Positions 9,000 through 22,614 of a stretch of DNA of 64,000 nucleotides are shown one piece after another. Origin of the DNA: Streptomyces sp. TG1A-60 (lineage in GTDB: Bacteria > Actinomycetota > Actinomycetes > Streptomycetales > Streptomycetaceae); NCBI RefSeq assembly GCF_037201975.1, contig NZ_CP147520.1:5084001-5148000 (forward strand), given 5' to 3'. The notes under the pieces were generated by a model that did no database searches, was not told where the DNA came from, and was given only the letters and a program-made list of their open reading frames with translations. The stretch's first letter is position 1. Every line of letters starts with the position of its first letter. The translations under genes were made by a program, and so were the position numbers.

Positions 9000-9917
9000 C
9001 TACTTCACCGCGCCCGCCATCACGCCCGACACGAACTGCCGTTGGAACGCGAAGAACACGGCCAGCGGGATCACCATGGAGATGAACGCGCCGGGCGCCA
9101 GGATCTCGATGTTGCCGCCGAACTGCCGGACCTGCTGCTGCAGCGCGACCGTCAGCGGCTGCGAACCGGAGCTGGAGAAGACCAGGGCGACCAGCATGTC
9201 GTTCCACACCCACAGGAACTGGAAGATCCCGAGGGACGCGAGCGCCGGTGCGGCCAGCGGCATGACGACCGTCGCGAACAGCCGTACCTCGCCCGCGCCG
9301 TCGAGCCGCGCCGCCTCCAGCAACTCGCGCGGGATCTCCGCGAAGAAGTTCCGCAACAGGAAGATCGCGAACGGCAGTCCGAAGCCGACGTGGAACAGGA
9401 CGACGCCGATGATGTCGCCGAATATCCCGAGGTGCCGGAAGAGCCCGGACAGCGGGATCAGCGCCACCTGCACCGGCACCACCAGCAGCCCCACCACGAC
9501 CATGAACCACCAGTCACGGCCCTTGAAGTCCATCCAGGCGAAGGCGTATCCGGCCATCGCGCCGATCAGGACGACCAGCAGCGTCGCCGGGACCGTGATC
9601 CAGACCGTGTTGACGAGGGCGTTGGTGATGCCGTCGTTCTCCAGGAGCGACTCGTAGCTCTTGGTGGTGAGCTGGGCGGGCGCCGAGAACACCTTCCACC
9701 ACCCGGAGGCGGAGATGTCGGTCGGGTCGCGGAACGACGAGACCAGCAGCCCGAAGGTCGGCACCAGCCAGAACAGCGCCACCAGGAGCAGGAACACCCG
9801 CAGCGCGCCGCCCGCCGTACGGCTCGCCAGCCGGGCGGCGACGGAGCGCCTGGCGCGTTCGGGCGCCTCCCGCACAGGGCTCTCCGGGCCCGGGGCGGGG
9901 GTTTCGAGGGCGGTCAC
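9000..9917 (-). CDS. Carbohydrate ABC transporter permease (MalG type)
   Basis: This 305-residue inner-membrane permease of the CUT1 family has about six membrane segments, beginning with GGALRVFLLLVALFWLVP, and the EAA loop motif ELLEAARLDGAGEVRLFATVVMPL that contacts the ATPase. The C terminus AGAVK is typical of MalG proteins. Translation starts at GTG 9917, overlapping the stop of the upstream permease in GTGA, which implies translational coupling. No ATPase gene is present in the operon; in Streptomyces such importers usually share the multi-sugar ATPase MsiK encoded elsewhere. Confidence 0.92.
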   Translation of the reverse strand: MTALETPAPGPESPVREAPERARRSVAARLASRTAGGALRVFLLLVALFWLVPTFGLLVSSFRDPTDISASGWWKVFSAPAQLTTKSYESLLENDGITNALVNTVWITVPATLLVVLIGAMAGYAFAWMDFKGRDWWFMVVVGLLVVPVQVALIPLSGLFRHLGIFGDIIGVVLFHVGFGLPFAIFLLRNFFAEIPRELLEAARLDGAGEVRLFATVVMPLAAPALASLGIFQFLWVWNDMLVALVFSSSGSQPLTVALQQQVRQFGGNIEILAPGAFISMVIPLAVFFAFQRQFVSGVMAGAVK

Positions 9918-11269
9918 CGCTGGCGCTCCTTCCGCAGTCGCCGGATGTTGACCCACATCACCGGCAGCACGAGCAGCAGCAGGACCACACCGATCGCGCT
10001 GCCCAGCCCGAAGTCGCCCCCACCGCCGTACGACACCAGATACAGCTGGAGGGCGAGGACGTTGGCCTCGTCCTGGGTGGGCTGCGGGGCGATGATGTAG
10101 ACGAGGTCGAAGACCTTCATCACGTTGATCATCAGCGTGACGAGGACGACGACCAGGACCGGCGCGAGCAGCGGCACGGTGACCCGGCGGAACACCTGCC
10201 ACTCGTTCGCCCCGTCCACCCGGGCCGCTTCGAGCAGATTGCGGTCGACACCGGCCAGCCCCGCCGCGATCAGCACCATCGCGAAGCCCGCCCACATCCA
10301 GACGTACGACCCGATCACGGCCGGGGTGACCAGGGTCGGGCCGAGCCAGTCGATGCCGTTGTAGGGCGCCGCGAAGTTCGAGCCGGGCAGCCGCAGTTGG
10401 GTCCCTTCCGCCGACGCGGGCAGACTGAAGGTGCCGTCGCCGCCGCTGGTCGTGGTGGAGACGACCCTCCCGTCCCTCACCGCCTCGACCTTGACGCCCT
10501 CCAGCGCCTTCTCACCCGGGTCGACAACGCCCTTCTCGCCGCCGCCACCGAGCCGGAAGTCCAGCCAGACGGTGCCGGTGACACCGCTGCCGGTGGCCGT
10601 CTCGGCGTCCTGCGGGTCGCCGGGCAGCCGGTCGGGCGCGATACCGACGAGGGGGAGGAGGACGGGCGTACCGGCCCGCACGGTCCCCTCCGTGGTGAAC
10701 GAACCCCCGCCGGACGGCCGTAGATCACTCGCCTGGGCGTTGGGCCGGGCCTTCGGATACACGGACTCGTCGACGAACACGTCGTGCACGGACGTGACGA
10801 CCGCGTTCGCGACCCCCTGGTCCGGGTCCTGTTCGTACACCAGCCGGAAGATGATGCCCGCGGCCAGCATCGAGATCGCCATCGGCATGAAGACGATCAG
10901 CTTGAACGCCGTTCCCCAGCGCACCCGTTCGGTCAGCACCGCGAAGATCAGCCCGAGCGCGGTGACGAACGCCGGGGCGACCGCGACCCAGATCGCGGTG
11001 TTCCGTACGGCGACGAGTGTGGAGTCGTCGGAGAAGATCTCCGCGTAGTTGTCGAGGCCGACGAAGCCCGAGCCGTTCGCGTCGAACAGGCTCCGCCAGA
11101 CCGAGTACCCGATCGGGTAGACCACGAGCGCGCCGAGCAGCACCAGCGCGGGCAGCAGAAACAGCACCGCCACCCACAGCCGGGTACCCGTCACACTCTT
11201 GCGCGGTGCGACGGGGGGCGTCGGCAGCGCGCCGGCGCCCCCCGTCGTCTTCGCCACGGCGGACGGCAT
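9914..11269 (-). CDS. Carbohydrate ABC transporter permease (MalF type) with inserted extracytoplasmic domain
   Basis: This 451-residue permease pairs with the MalG-type protein downstream. Three membrane segments (from LWVAVLFLLPALVLLGALVV to about residue 145) are followed by about 170 residues that are not hydrophobic, then the second membrane block with the EAA motif LLEAARVDGANEWQVFRRV. The inserted region contains TVWLDFRLGG, a PGEKALEGVKVEAV segment and TTTSGGDGTFSLP, which read like an SdrD/Cna_B-type beta-sandwich. E. coli MalF also carries a large periplasmic loop (P2), but at a different place and of different sequence. The gene starts 9 bases after the binding-protein gene. Confidence 0.88.
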   Translation of the reverse strand: MPSAVAKTTGGAGALPTPPVAPRKSVTGTRLWVAVLFLLPALVLLGALVVYPIGYSVWRSLFDANGSGFVGLDNYAEIFSDDSTLVAVRNTAIWVAVAPAFVTALGLIFAVLTERVRWGTAFKLIVFMPMAISMLAAGIIFRLVYEQDPDQGVANAVVTSVHDVFVDESVYPKARPNAQASDLRPSGGGSFTTEGTVRAGTPVLLPLVGIAPDRLPGDPQDAETATGSGVTGTVWLDFRLGGGGEKGVVDPGEKALEGVKVEAVRDGRVVSTTTSGGDGTFSLPASAEGTQLRLPGSNFAAPYNGIDWLGPTLVTPAVIGSYVWMWAGFAMVLIAAGLAGVDRNLLEAARVDGANEWQVFRRVTVPLLAPVLVVVLVTLMINVMKVFDLVYIIAPQPTQDEANVLALQLYLVSYGGGGDFGLGSAIGVVLLLLVLPVMWVNIRRLRKERQR

Positions 11270-11278
11270 CGCGGGCCG

Positions 11279-12688
11279 TCAGCCGTTCCCGTAGGCCTTC
11301 GCCGCGTCGCGCTCCAGCTGCTGCTGGGCGCCGGCCACGTCGTCGGGGTCCTTGAGGAAGTCCTGCAGGTCCTTCCACTCACCGACGCCCTGGGTGCCGC
11401 CGAACGCCGCCGGGGCCTGGTCGGACATGTCGAAGCGGAAGTCGTCGCCCGCCGCGAGCAGCGCCTTGGCGATCTCCCGGGTGACGTCGTCCTTGTACGA
11501 CCCCTGGTCCATCTCCTTGTTGGGGGAGAGGAAGCCGCCCTGCGCCGCCCAGATCTCCGCCGCGTCGGTCGAGGCGAGGAAGGTGAGCAGTGCCTGCGCG
11601 CCCTCGCCGTCCTTCAGCGCCACGGCCGCGTCGCCGCCGGTGACCACCGGGGATTCGTCACCGACCGCAGGGAACGGGAAGACCTTGGCGTCCGTGCCGA
11701 TCTCCGCGTCCGTGTCACCGTTGATGGTGACGGCCACGAAGTCGCCCTCGAACACCATCCCCGCCGGGGTGTCCCCGCCGAACGTCTGTGTGATCGACTT
11801 CGGGTACTCGGTCTGCAGCGCGCCGGACGCCCCGCCCGCGATCAGGTCGTCCTCGCCCCACAGCTCGCCGAGCGTGGTGAGCGCTTCCTCGACGGAGGGG
11901 TCGGTCCACTTGATCTCGTGCGCGGCGAGCTGGTCGTACTTCTCCGGCCCCGCCTGCGACAGGTAGACGTTCTCGAACCAGTCGGTGAGCGTCCAGCCGT
12001 CGGCGCCGCCGATGGACACGGCGGGGGTGCCGGCGTCGGAGAGCGTCTGCGCGGTCCGCAGGAACTCGTCCCACGTCCGGGGTTCCCCGGTGATCCCCGC
12101 CGCGTCGAAGGCGGCGGTGTTGTACCAGACGAGCGACTTGTTGGCGGCCTTCGCGTACACGCCGTACTGCTCGCCCTCGTAGGCGCCGAGGTCCTTCCAG
12201 CCGTCCGAGAAGTTCTTGTCCAACTGCGCCTGGGCCTCGCTGCCGAGCGGCTTCACCCAGCCCTTCTCGGCGAACTGGTGCAACACGCCGACCTGTGGCA
12301 GGAACGCCACGTCCGGCGGCTTGCCGCCCTCGATCTTGGTACCGAGGAAGGTGGAGGTGTTGTTGCCGGTCGGCACGAAGGTCACCGAGGCGCCGGTACG
12401 TTTCTCGAACTCGTCCAGCACCTTCTGGAAGTTGTCCAGCTCCGGGCCCGTGAAGACCGCCGCGACCTCCAGCTTCTGGCCGTTCAGCTCGGGTAGTTGG
12501 ACGGCGGCCTCGTTGCCGCCGTCGTTGCCGTTCCCGGTGTCGTCGCCGCCCCCCTCGTCGTCACCGCCGCACGCGGTGAGGGAGAGGGCGAGGACGCCTG
12601 CGGCGAGGGCCGCGAGGGCTTTCGAAGTGGATGGATGTGCGGACTTCTCCCAGGGGTTGGGCTTGCGTGTACGTAATATGCTGCGCAT
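11279..12688 (-). CDS. Sugar-binding lipoprotein of an ABC transporter
   Basis: This 469-residue family 1 extracellular solute-binding protein delivers a sugar to the two permeases encoded just downstream. A signal peptide ends in the lipobox ALSLTAC, with the lipid-modified Cys at residue 40, followed by an acidic Gly/Asp-rich tether. The mature part has typical landmarks such as KSLVWYNTAAFDAAGI and PRTWDEFLRTAQTL. I chose the ATG at 12688 because it gives a proper positively charged signal peptide; the frame remains open upstream. The substrate is unknown; no regulator or glycosidase gene lies next to it to suggest one. Confidence 0.92.
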   Translation of the reverse strand: MRSILRTRKPNPWEKSAHPSTSKALAALAAGVLALSLTACGGDDEGGGDDTGNGNDGGNEAAVQLPELNGQKLEVAAVFTGPELDNFQKVLDEFEKRTGASVTFVPTGNNTSTFLGTKIEGGKPPDVAFLPQVGVLHQFAEKGWVKPLGSEAQAQLDKNFSDGWKDLGAYEGEQYGVYAKAANKSLVWYNTAAFDAAGITGEPRTWDEFLRTAQTLSDAGTPAVSIGGADGWTLTDWFENVYLSQAGPEKYDQLAAHEIKWTDPSVEEALTTLGELWGEDDLIAGGASGALQTEYPKSITQTFGGDTPAGMVFEGDFVAVTINGDTDAEIGTDAKVFPFPAVGDESPVVTGGDAAVALKDGEGAQALLTFLASTDAAEIWAAQGGFLSPNKEMDQGSYKDDVTREIAKALLAAGDDFRFDMSDQAPAAFGGTQGVGEWKDLQDFLKDPDDVAGAQQQLERDAAKAYGNG

Positions 12689-13011
12689 CACTGACCCCGT
12701 TCTCCGTGCGTCGTCGAAGTAGAGGCGCTGTCTCGTGCGCTCTGGTCTACGCCGCGTGCCTGGGGGCGGCAAGAGCGCCTGCGGTGTCAACTCCTCGATC
12801 GTGACCGCGTCGTGACCATGAGGAGGGGGCGGGGGCCTGATGGCCCGGGTGGAGAGCCGGGTTTGCGTTCGCCGTGCGGGTGGTGCGCCAGGGGGCATGT
12901 TCGCCGTCGGGGCGCCGGGGCGCCGGGGCGGGTTTCCGTCCGCTGTGGTTGCTCGCGTTGCCCGCGTGCGGCCTCGTCGCCCGCCTGCCCCCGCTCAGCC
13001 TCGGTGAACAG
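12689..13011. other. Promoter region of the sugar transporter, no gene seen
   Basis: This gap of 323 bases must hold the promoter of the transporter operon and the 3' flank of the FHA-FtsK gene. I see no clear LacI-type palindrome. A half-site TGGTCTACGCC near 12743 resembles one arm of a DasR site, but the second arm is poor. The rest is GC-rich low-complexity sequence. Confidence 0.4.
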
Positions 13012-17184
<4,173 letters not shown>

Positions 17185-17338
17185 CGCCGTCAGCGGTCCC
17201 TTCCGCGCGGGCACCCGCGACCACGAGGACGAGACTGCGCGGTCCCCACCGCAGACTTCCCCCACCGCTCACGGGCACGTCGGCCAGTACTGGAGGCATC
17301 CTCGCACCTGCCGCTGACAACACGCCCGCCGCCTACCG

Positions 17339-17460
17339 TCAAGTGATCTTGATTGGTCGGCTCTGCCCCCAAAAGTGCCTGACCCGCACCCGCCAATTGA
17401 TCACTTGAGATCGGTCACGTCCGTATCGCGTCCGTTTTGGGGATCGGTCACGTCCGTATC
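17339..17460. promoter_or_regulatory. Candidate operator cluster between FHA-FtsK gene and pkaA
   Basis: The divergent gap of about 550 bases contains a perfect 10-base inverted repeat, TCAAGTGATC at 17339 and GATCACTTGA at 17399. Directly after it lies a 19-base direct repeat, GATCGGTCACGTCCGTATC, at 17409 and 17442, exactly 33 bases apart (three helical turns). A partial third copy (TACGTCCGTAT) is at 17471. The AT content is higher than in the surroundings. The regulator is unknown. The remainder of 17185-17734 shows no gene. Confidence 0.6.
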
Positions 17461-17734
17461 CGGAAGGGTGTACGTCCGTATGCGGCAACCAACGGCCCAT
17501 GAGGGAGCGTCTTTCCATCGAACGCACACGGGTACGCGTACGTACTCGCGGACACGGACACCGACAGGCGGCACACGGCGGGTCGGAGCAAGCCACAGCA
17601 CAGCGACAGCGAACGGGCGGGAAGAGCCAGGAAGAGGACACCCCGGTCCCGGGGACGGCCGCATTACAGTGGGTCGGAACGTCCGCAGGACTCCAGGGCG
17701 TGACCAGGCAAGCAAGCAACAGGGAGCGCATGAC

Positions 17735-19480
17735 GTGCGGCCGGTAGGGAGCAAGTACCTCCTTGAGGAGCCGATTGGACGCGGCGCCACAGGCACTGTC
17801 TGGCGCGCCCGCCAGCGGGAGACGGCGGGAGCCGAGGCGGCGGTACCCGGCCATCCCGGCGAGACCGTGGCGATCAAGGTTCTCAAGGAAGAGCTCGCCA
17901 ACGACGCGGACATCGTGATGCGGTTCCTGCGGGAGCGGTCCGTGCTGCTGCGGCTCACCCACCCGAACGTCGTGCGGGTACGGGACCTGGTGGTCGAGGG
18001 CGATCTGCTGGCCCTGGTCATGGACCTGGTCGAAGGCCCCGACCTGCACCGGTACCTGCGCGAGAACGGCCCCTTCACGCCGGTCGCCGCGTCCCTGCTG
18101 ACCGCCCAGATCGCCGACGCGCTCGCCGCCAGCCACGCCGACGGCGTCGTCCACCGCGACCTGAAGCCCGCCAACGTGCTGCTCAAGCAGGACGACGGCC
18201 GGATGCACCCGATGCTGACCGACTTCGGGATCGCCCGCCTCGCCGACTCCCCGGGTCTGACCCGGACCAGCGAGTTCGTCGGCACGCCCGCGTACGTCGC
18301 CCCCGAGTCCGCCGAGGGGCAGCCGCAGACCTCCGCGGTCGACATCTACGGCGCCGGCATCCTGATGTACGAGCTGGTCACCGGGCGCCCGCCGTTCGCC
18401 GGCCAGTCCGCGCTCGAAGTACTGCACCAGCATCTCAGCGCCGAGCCGCGCCGCCCGTCCACCGTCCCCGACCCGCTGTGGACGGTCATCGATCGCTGTC
18501 TGCGCAAGAACCCGAGCGAACGACCCAGCGCCGTCAACCTCGCGCGTGCGCTCCGGGTCGTCGCCGAGGGCGTGGGCGTGCACGCGAACTCCCTGCAGAT
18601 CGCCGCCGCCGAGGGCGTGGGCCATCTCCTCGGCCCCGACCCTGCCCCCGCGCAGGTGCCGGGCGCCGCCCCGGACCCGTTCGGCTCGGCCGACCCGACG
18701 CAGGTGCTGCCGCACGGCGCCGGCTCCTACGACCCGAACGCCGCGACCAGCGTGCTCCCGCACACCTCGAGTCCGGCAGGCGCCGCCGATCCCACCTCCG
18801 TGCTCCCGCGGACGGGGGGCGCCGACCCGACCTCCGTGATGCCGCCGGTGCCGTCGCACGACCCGGGCGGCCGGCCGTCGCCCGAGGAGCCGCACCCCTG
18901 GCAGAACCAGCTCCGCGCGGCCCGCGACCGTAACGAGCAGACGCAGGTCCAGTACCTCGCCCCCGACGAGGACCCCCTGCGCCGCCGCCCCCAGCGGCAG
19001 GTCAACCGTCCCCAGCAGCCGCCGCAGCCGCCGCACCGGCAGCAGCGTCCCCCGCAGCGCCAGCCGCAGGCAGGCCCCGGCTACGGCCAACCGCAGCAGC
19101 AACAGCCGTACGCCCCCGCCCCCGCCCCCACACCCCAGCGGCGGCAGCAGCCGCAGCGGTACGCGCCCGCGCCGCAGCCCCAGCAGCCCGCGCCGCGACC
19201 GCAGCGCGAGCCCCGGCCGCCGCGTGAGCCGCGTCGGCGCAGCGCCAACCCGATGAGGATCCCGGGTCTGGGCTGTCTGAAGGGGTGCTTCTTCATGATC
19301 GTCCTGCTGTTCGTCGGCGGGTGGCTGATCTGGGAGTTCACCCCCCTCCAGGGCTGGATCGGGACCGGCAAGGGGTACTGGGAACAGCTGACGGACTGGT
19401 TCGACACGGCCACCCAGTGGATCGGGAACCTGGGCGGCGACTCCGGTTCCGGGTCCGGCGGATCGGCTTCCGGACAGTGA
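17735..19480 (+). CDS. pkaA: Membrane-anchored Ser/Thr protein kinase
   Basis: This 581-residue Hanks-type kinase has its catalytic domain at residues 1-265: the glycine loop GRGATGTVWRA, VAIKVLKEE with the ATP-binding Lys, the catalytic loop VVHRDLKPANVLL, DFGIAR and an activation loop with GTPAYVAPE. Residues 310-380 contain four related motifs (DPTQVLP, AATSVLP, DPTSVLP, DPTSVMP), then a Gln/Pro/Arg-rich linker, one membrane helix (GCFFMIVLLFVGGWLIW) and a short external tail. GTG 17735 is chosen because AGGGAG sits 8 bases upstream and the kinase fold begins at once. The symbol rests on the pkaA-pkaB-prfB order I recall from S. coelicolor. Confidence 0.88.
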   Translation: MRPVGSKYLLEEPIGRGATGTVWRARQRETAGAEAAVPGHPGETVAIKVLKEELANDADIVMRFLRERSVLLRLTHPNVVRVRDLVVEGDLLALVMDLVEGPDLHRYLRENGPFTPVAASLLTAQIADALAASHADGVVHRDLKPANVLLKQDDGRMHPMLTDFGIARLADSPGLTRTSEFVGTPAYVAPESAEGQPQTSAVDIYGAGILMYELVTGRPPFAGQSALEVLHQHLSAEPRRPSTVPDPLWTVIDRCLRKNPSERPSAVNLARALRVVAEGVGVHANSLQIAAAEGVGHLLGPDPAPAQVPGAAPDPFGSADPTQVLPHGAGSYDPNAATSVLPHTSSPAGAADPTSVLPRTGGADPTSVMPPVPSHDPGGRPSPEEPHPWQNQLRAARDRNEQTQVQYLAPDEDPLRRRPQRQVNRPQQPPQPPHRQQRPPQRQPQAGPGYGQPQQQQPYAPAPAPTPQRRQQPQRYAPAPQPQQPAPRPQREPRPPREPRRRSANPMRIPGLGCLKGCFFMIVLLFVGGWLIWEFTPLQGWIGTGKGYWEQLTDWFDTATQWIGNLGGDSGSGSGGSASGQ

Positions 19481-19490
19481 CGGGCGATAA

Positions 19491-19552
19491 GTGACCGATG
19501 GCGAGTGACCCGGTGACGAGTGACCCGGTGACGAGTGAGGTGACGAGTGACC
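19491..19552. repeat. Short direct repeats between the two kinase genes
   Basis: Three copies of GGTGACGAGTGA begin at 19512, 19527 and 19539, with further GTGACC and GTGACCGATG variants on either side. The array lies in the 224-base gap after pkaA. It could be a relic of slippage; no function is evident. Confidence 0.85.
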
Positions 19553-19704
19553 GGTGGCCGAAGGTTCGGCCCCCGGTTTTCTTGTATCGCGTCGCCGGGG
19601 TTGGGGATTTGTCGATATCCGAGGGGTGATTTCCGCCTGGGCGGTGAAGGTTGGGTCCCGGGGCGCGTAGCTTTGTCGCCAACACGCGGCCTGTAGGAGC
19701 AGTC

Positions 19705-20943
19705 TTGGGACGGAAGATCGGAAGCCGGTACACCGCGAACCAGATTCTGGGGCGGGGCAGCGCCGGCACGGTGTGGCTGGGTGAGGGCCCGGAGGGCCCC
19801 GTCGCCATCAAGCTGCTGCGCGAGGACCTCTCCTCCGACCAGGAACTCGTCAGCCGTTTCGTCCAGGAGCGCACGGCGCTGCTGGGCCTCGACCACCCGA
19901 ACGTGGTCTCCGTACGCGACCTCGTCGTCGACGGCAACGACCTCGCCCTCGTCATGGACCTCGTCCGGGGCACCGACCTGCGCACCCGCCTCGACCGGGA
20001 GCGCAGGATGGCCCCCGAGGCGGCGGTCGCCGTCGTGGCCGACATCGCGGACGGCCTCGCGGCGGCGCATGCGGCAGGTGTCGTCCACCGGGACGTGAAG
20101 CCGGAGAACGTCCTGCTGGACATGCAGGGGCCCCTGGGCCCGGGGGGTGCGCACCCGGCCCTGCTGACGGACTTCGGCGTCGCCAAACTGATCGACTCCC
20201 CCCGCCGCACCCGCGCGACGAAGATCATCGGTACGCCGGACTATCTCGCCCCCGAGATAGTCGAGGGCCTGCCGCCCCGCGCGGCCGTGGACATCTACGC
20301 CCTCGCGACCGTGCTGTACGAGCTGCTCGCGGGCTTCACCCCGTTCGGCGGCGGCCACCCCGGCGCCGTGCTGCGCCGCCACGTCACCGAGACGGTCGTC
20401 CCCCTTCCCGGCATCCCCGAGGAGCTGTGGCAGCTCCTCGTGCAGTGCCTCGCCAAGGCGCCGGCCTCGCGGCTGCGGGCGTCGGAGCTGGCGGCGCGGT
20501 TGCGGGAGCAGCTGCCGCTGCTGGCGGGGATGCCGCCGCTTGACGTCGACGAGCCGGGGACGGAGTCGGGGGACGAGTGCGAGGAGGCGCCCGCCGAGGC
20601 GGAGGTGCCACGGGAGCGGGTGCGGCGGGGGGCGGTGCCGCTGGTGCCGGGGGCGAAGCCGGACTCCAACCGGGACACACACACGTCCATGCGCGTGCCG
20701 GGGCCGGACGAACTGGCGGGAGGGGCGCGGGGGACCGCGCGGGCACCACGGGCGGCAGGGGCGCCCCGGCCGGGGTCGGCGCGGCACCGGGGGGGTGTGG
20801 TGCGGCGGCGGCGGATCACGCTGAGCGCGGCGGCGGTGGCTCTGATCGCCGTGGTGGGGGTGGGGACGTGGGTGGCCTCCTCCGGGGGCGGTGGGGGCGA
20901 AGCCCCGTCCGACACGAAGAACTCGGCGCCGGAGAACCCCTGA
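19705..20943 (+). CDS. pkaB: Ser/Thr protein kinase with C-terminal membrane helix
   Basis: This Hanks-type kinase of about 412 residues has the glycine loop GRGSAGTVWLGEG, VAIKLLRED, the catalytic loop VVHRDVKPENVLL, DFGVAKL and GTPDYLAPE. An acidic linker and a basic stretch (VVRRRR) lead to one membrane helix (LSAAAVALIAVVGVGTWVA) and only about 20 external residues, so there is no sensor domain. I place the start at TTG 19705, preceded by TAGGAG with 5-base spacing, giving the N terminus MGRKIGSRYT; the open frame continues upstream but is not protein-like. It stands 224 bases after pkaA and ahead of prfB. The symbol is inferred from order and length (S. coelicolor PkaB is near 417 residues as I recall). 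Confidence 0.85.
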   Translation: MGRKIGSRYTANQILGRGSAGTVWLGEGPEGPVAIKLLREDLSSDQELVSRFVQERTALLGLDHPNVVSVRDLVVDGNDLALVMDLVRGTDLRTRLDRERRMAPEAAVAVVADIADGLAAAHAAGVVHRDVKPENVLLDMQGPLGPGGAHPALLTDFGVAKLIDSPRRTRATKIIGTPDYLAPEIVEGLPPRAAVDIYALATVLYELLAGFTPFGGGHPGAVLRRHVTETVVPLPGIPEELWQLLVQCLAKAPASRLRASELAARLREQLPLLAGMPPLDVDEPGTESGDECEEAPAEAEVPRERVRRGAVPLVPGAKPDSNRDTHTSMRVPGPDELAGGARGTARAPRAAGAPRPGSARHRGGVVRRRRITLSAAAVALIAVVGVGTWVASSGGGGGEAPSDTKNSAPENP

Positions 20944-20971
20944 CCGCTTCTTCGTGTATCGCGGGCACTTT

Positions 20972-21030
20972 CGCGCCCCTGGAGAGCGAAAGCGAAAGCA
21001 CGGGGGCGGCCCCGGCTTTCAAGGGGCGCG
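20972..21030. repeat. Dispersed GC-rich inverted repeat
   Basis: CGCGCCCCT at 20972 pairs with AGGGGCGCG at 21022, and the right arm continues as GGGGAACCGCC, the hallmark of the same intergenic element seen at 8918 and 40827. It lies after pkaB and may terminate its transcript. Confidence 0.75.
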
Positions 21031-21180
21031 GGGAACCGCCTGACAAGCCCCCACCCGCCCGCAGACCAAGCACGCGCCTGAACACGACGCGGGGGGGCCG
21101 GAGGCCGCAGCCCCAGGGGCGGGGGCCCGGAGGGGGCGCACCCCGCGTGGCCCGCCCGGCGGAGCCGTTAGGCTGGGAGC

Positions 21181-22287
21181 GTGGCAGTCGTCGATGTATC
21201 CGAAGAGCTGAAGTCCCTCTCCTCGACCATGGAGTCGATCGAGGCCGTTTTGGACCTCGACAGGCTGAGGGCAGACATCGCCGTGCTCGAAGAGCAGGCG
21301 GCAGCGCCGTCCCTGTGGGACAACCCGGACGAGGCGCAGAAGATCACCAGCAAGCTCTCCCACCTCCAGGCCGAGGTCAGGAAGGCGGAAGCCCTGCGGG
21401 GTCGTATCGACGACCTCGGCGTCCTCTTCGAGATGGCCGAGGAGGAGGACGACCCGGACACCCGCGCCGAGGCGGAGACCGAGCTGGCCTCCGTCAGGAA
21501 GGCGCTGGACGAGATGGAGGTCCGTACTCTCCTGTCCGGCGAGTACGACGCGCGGGAGGCCCTGGTCAACATCCGCGCGGAGGCCGGCGGCGTCGACGCC
21601 GCCGACTTCGCCGAGAAGCTTCAGCGGATGTACCTGCGCTGGGCGGAGCAGAAGGGCTACAAGACCGAGGTCTACGAGACGTCGTACGCCGAAGAGGCCG
21701 GCATCAAGTCGACCACCTTCGCCGTCCAGGTCCCGTACGCGTACGGCACGCTCTCCGTCGAGCAGGGCACGCACCGGCTCGTCCGTATCTCGCCGTTCGA
21801 CAACCAGGGGCGGCGCCAGACCTCCTTCGCCGGTGTCGAGGTGCTGCCCGTGGTCGAGCAGACGGACCACATCGAGATCGACGAGTCCGAACTGCGGGTG
21901 GACGTCTACCGGTCGTCCGGTCCGGGCGGCCAGGGCGTCAACACCACCGACTCCGCCGTGCGGCTCACCCACATTCCCACCGGCATCGTCGTCTCCTGCC
22001 AGAACGAGCGGTCGCAGATCCAGAACAAGGCCACCGCGATGAACGTTCTGCAGGCGAAGCTCCTTGAGCGGCGCCGGCAGGAGGAGCAGGCCAGGATGGA
22101 CGCGCTCAAGGGCGACGGCGGCAACTCCTGGGGCAACCAGATGCGTTCGTACGTCCTGCACCCGTACCAGATGGTCAAGGACCTGCGCACCGAGCACGAA
22201 GTCGGTAACCCCGAGGCCGTGTTCAACGGCGAGATCGACGGCTTCCTGGAGGCCGGAATTCGCTGGCGCAAGCAGCAGGAGAAGTAA
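21181..22287 (+). CDS. prfB: Peptide chain release factor 2
   Basis: This 368-residue factor recognises UGA and UAA stop codons and triggers peptide release in the ribosome. The codon-recognition tripeptide SPF is in [11 protein letters not shown], and the catalytic GGQ motif is at residues 249-251 within [17 protein letters not shown]. The frame is continuous from the GTG at 21181, so the programmed +1 frameshift that controls prfB in many other bacteria is absent, as in other actinobacteria. A hairpin terminator follows at 22333. Confidence 0.97.
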   Translation: MAVVDVSEELKSLSSTMESIEAVLDLDRLRADIAVLEEQAAAPSLWDNPDEAQKITSKLSHLQAEVRKAEALRGRIDDLGVLFEMAEEEDDPDTRAEAETELASVRKALDEMEVRTLLSGEYDAREALVNIRAEAGGVDAADFAEKLQRMYLRWAEQKGYKTEVYETSYAEEAGIKSTTFAVQVPYAYGTLSVEQGTHRLVRISPFDNQGRRQTSFAGVEVLPVVEQTDHIEIDESELRVDVYRSSGPGGQGVNTTDSAVRLTHIPTGIVVSCQNERSQIQNKATAMNVLQAKLLERRRQEEQARMDALKGDGGNSWGNQMRSYVLHPYQMVKDLRTEHEVGNPEAVFNGEIDGFLEAGIRWRKQQEK

Positions 22288-22332
22288 CACCCGCGCCGCT
22301 TCACCATCCGGACGGTTTCAGCGCTTTGTCGA

Positions 22333-22369
22333 CAAGGCAACTGCCCTTCACTGGAAGGCGGTTGCCTTG
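22333..22369 (+). terminator. Hairpin after prfB
   Basis: CAAGGCAACTGCC (22333-22345) pairs with GGCGGTTGCCTTG (22357-22369), with a single G-U pair and an 11-base loop. There is no U-tract, as is common for Streptomyces terminators. It lies 45 bases past the prfB stop. Confidence 0.75.
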
Positions 22370-22459
22370 CCCGTGTGGGGATGTCTGGGTTTTACGTCAC
22401 ACTCACACGTCCTTGTCATGACTAAAAGCGGTGAACGGGACATCGCGTACGCAACGACC

Positions 22460-22488
22460 TTGACGTTGCTGCGAAAAGTGGGAAGGGT
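22460..22488 (+). promoter_or_regulatory. Possible promoter of the LAETG surface protein gene
   Basis: TTGACG at 22460 and AAGGGT at 22483 are 17 bases apart and resemble housekeeping sigma hexamers. This would leave a 5' leader of about 120 bases. A small hairpin (GCTAC 22594, GTAGC 22604) has part of the G-rich ribosome binding site in its loop. The call rests on hexamer similarity only. Nothing else is seen in 22370-22614. Confidence 0.35.
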
Positions 22489-22614
22489 GGCGCGTGGCAT
22501 GCGCATTACTGGGGTGCATGTGAACCGGGGGACTTCGACCCAACCGACTGCTCCCGTTGATCGCGGCCCCGGGCGCTGCTCCACTTACTGATAGCTACTG
22601 GGGGTAGCAGCCAT

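Noticed and set aside
12730..12760. DasR-type operator in front of the sugar transporter
   Set aside because: One half-site is similar but the other arm mismatches at most positions.
21181..22287. Programmed frameshift in prfB
   Set aside because: The frame is uninterrupted from GTG to stop, with no early in-frame TGA.
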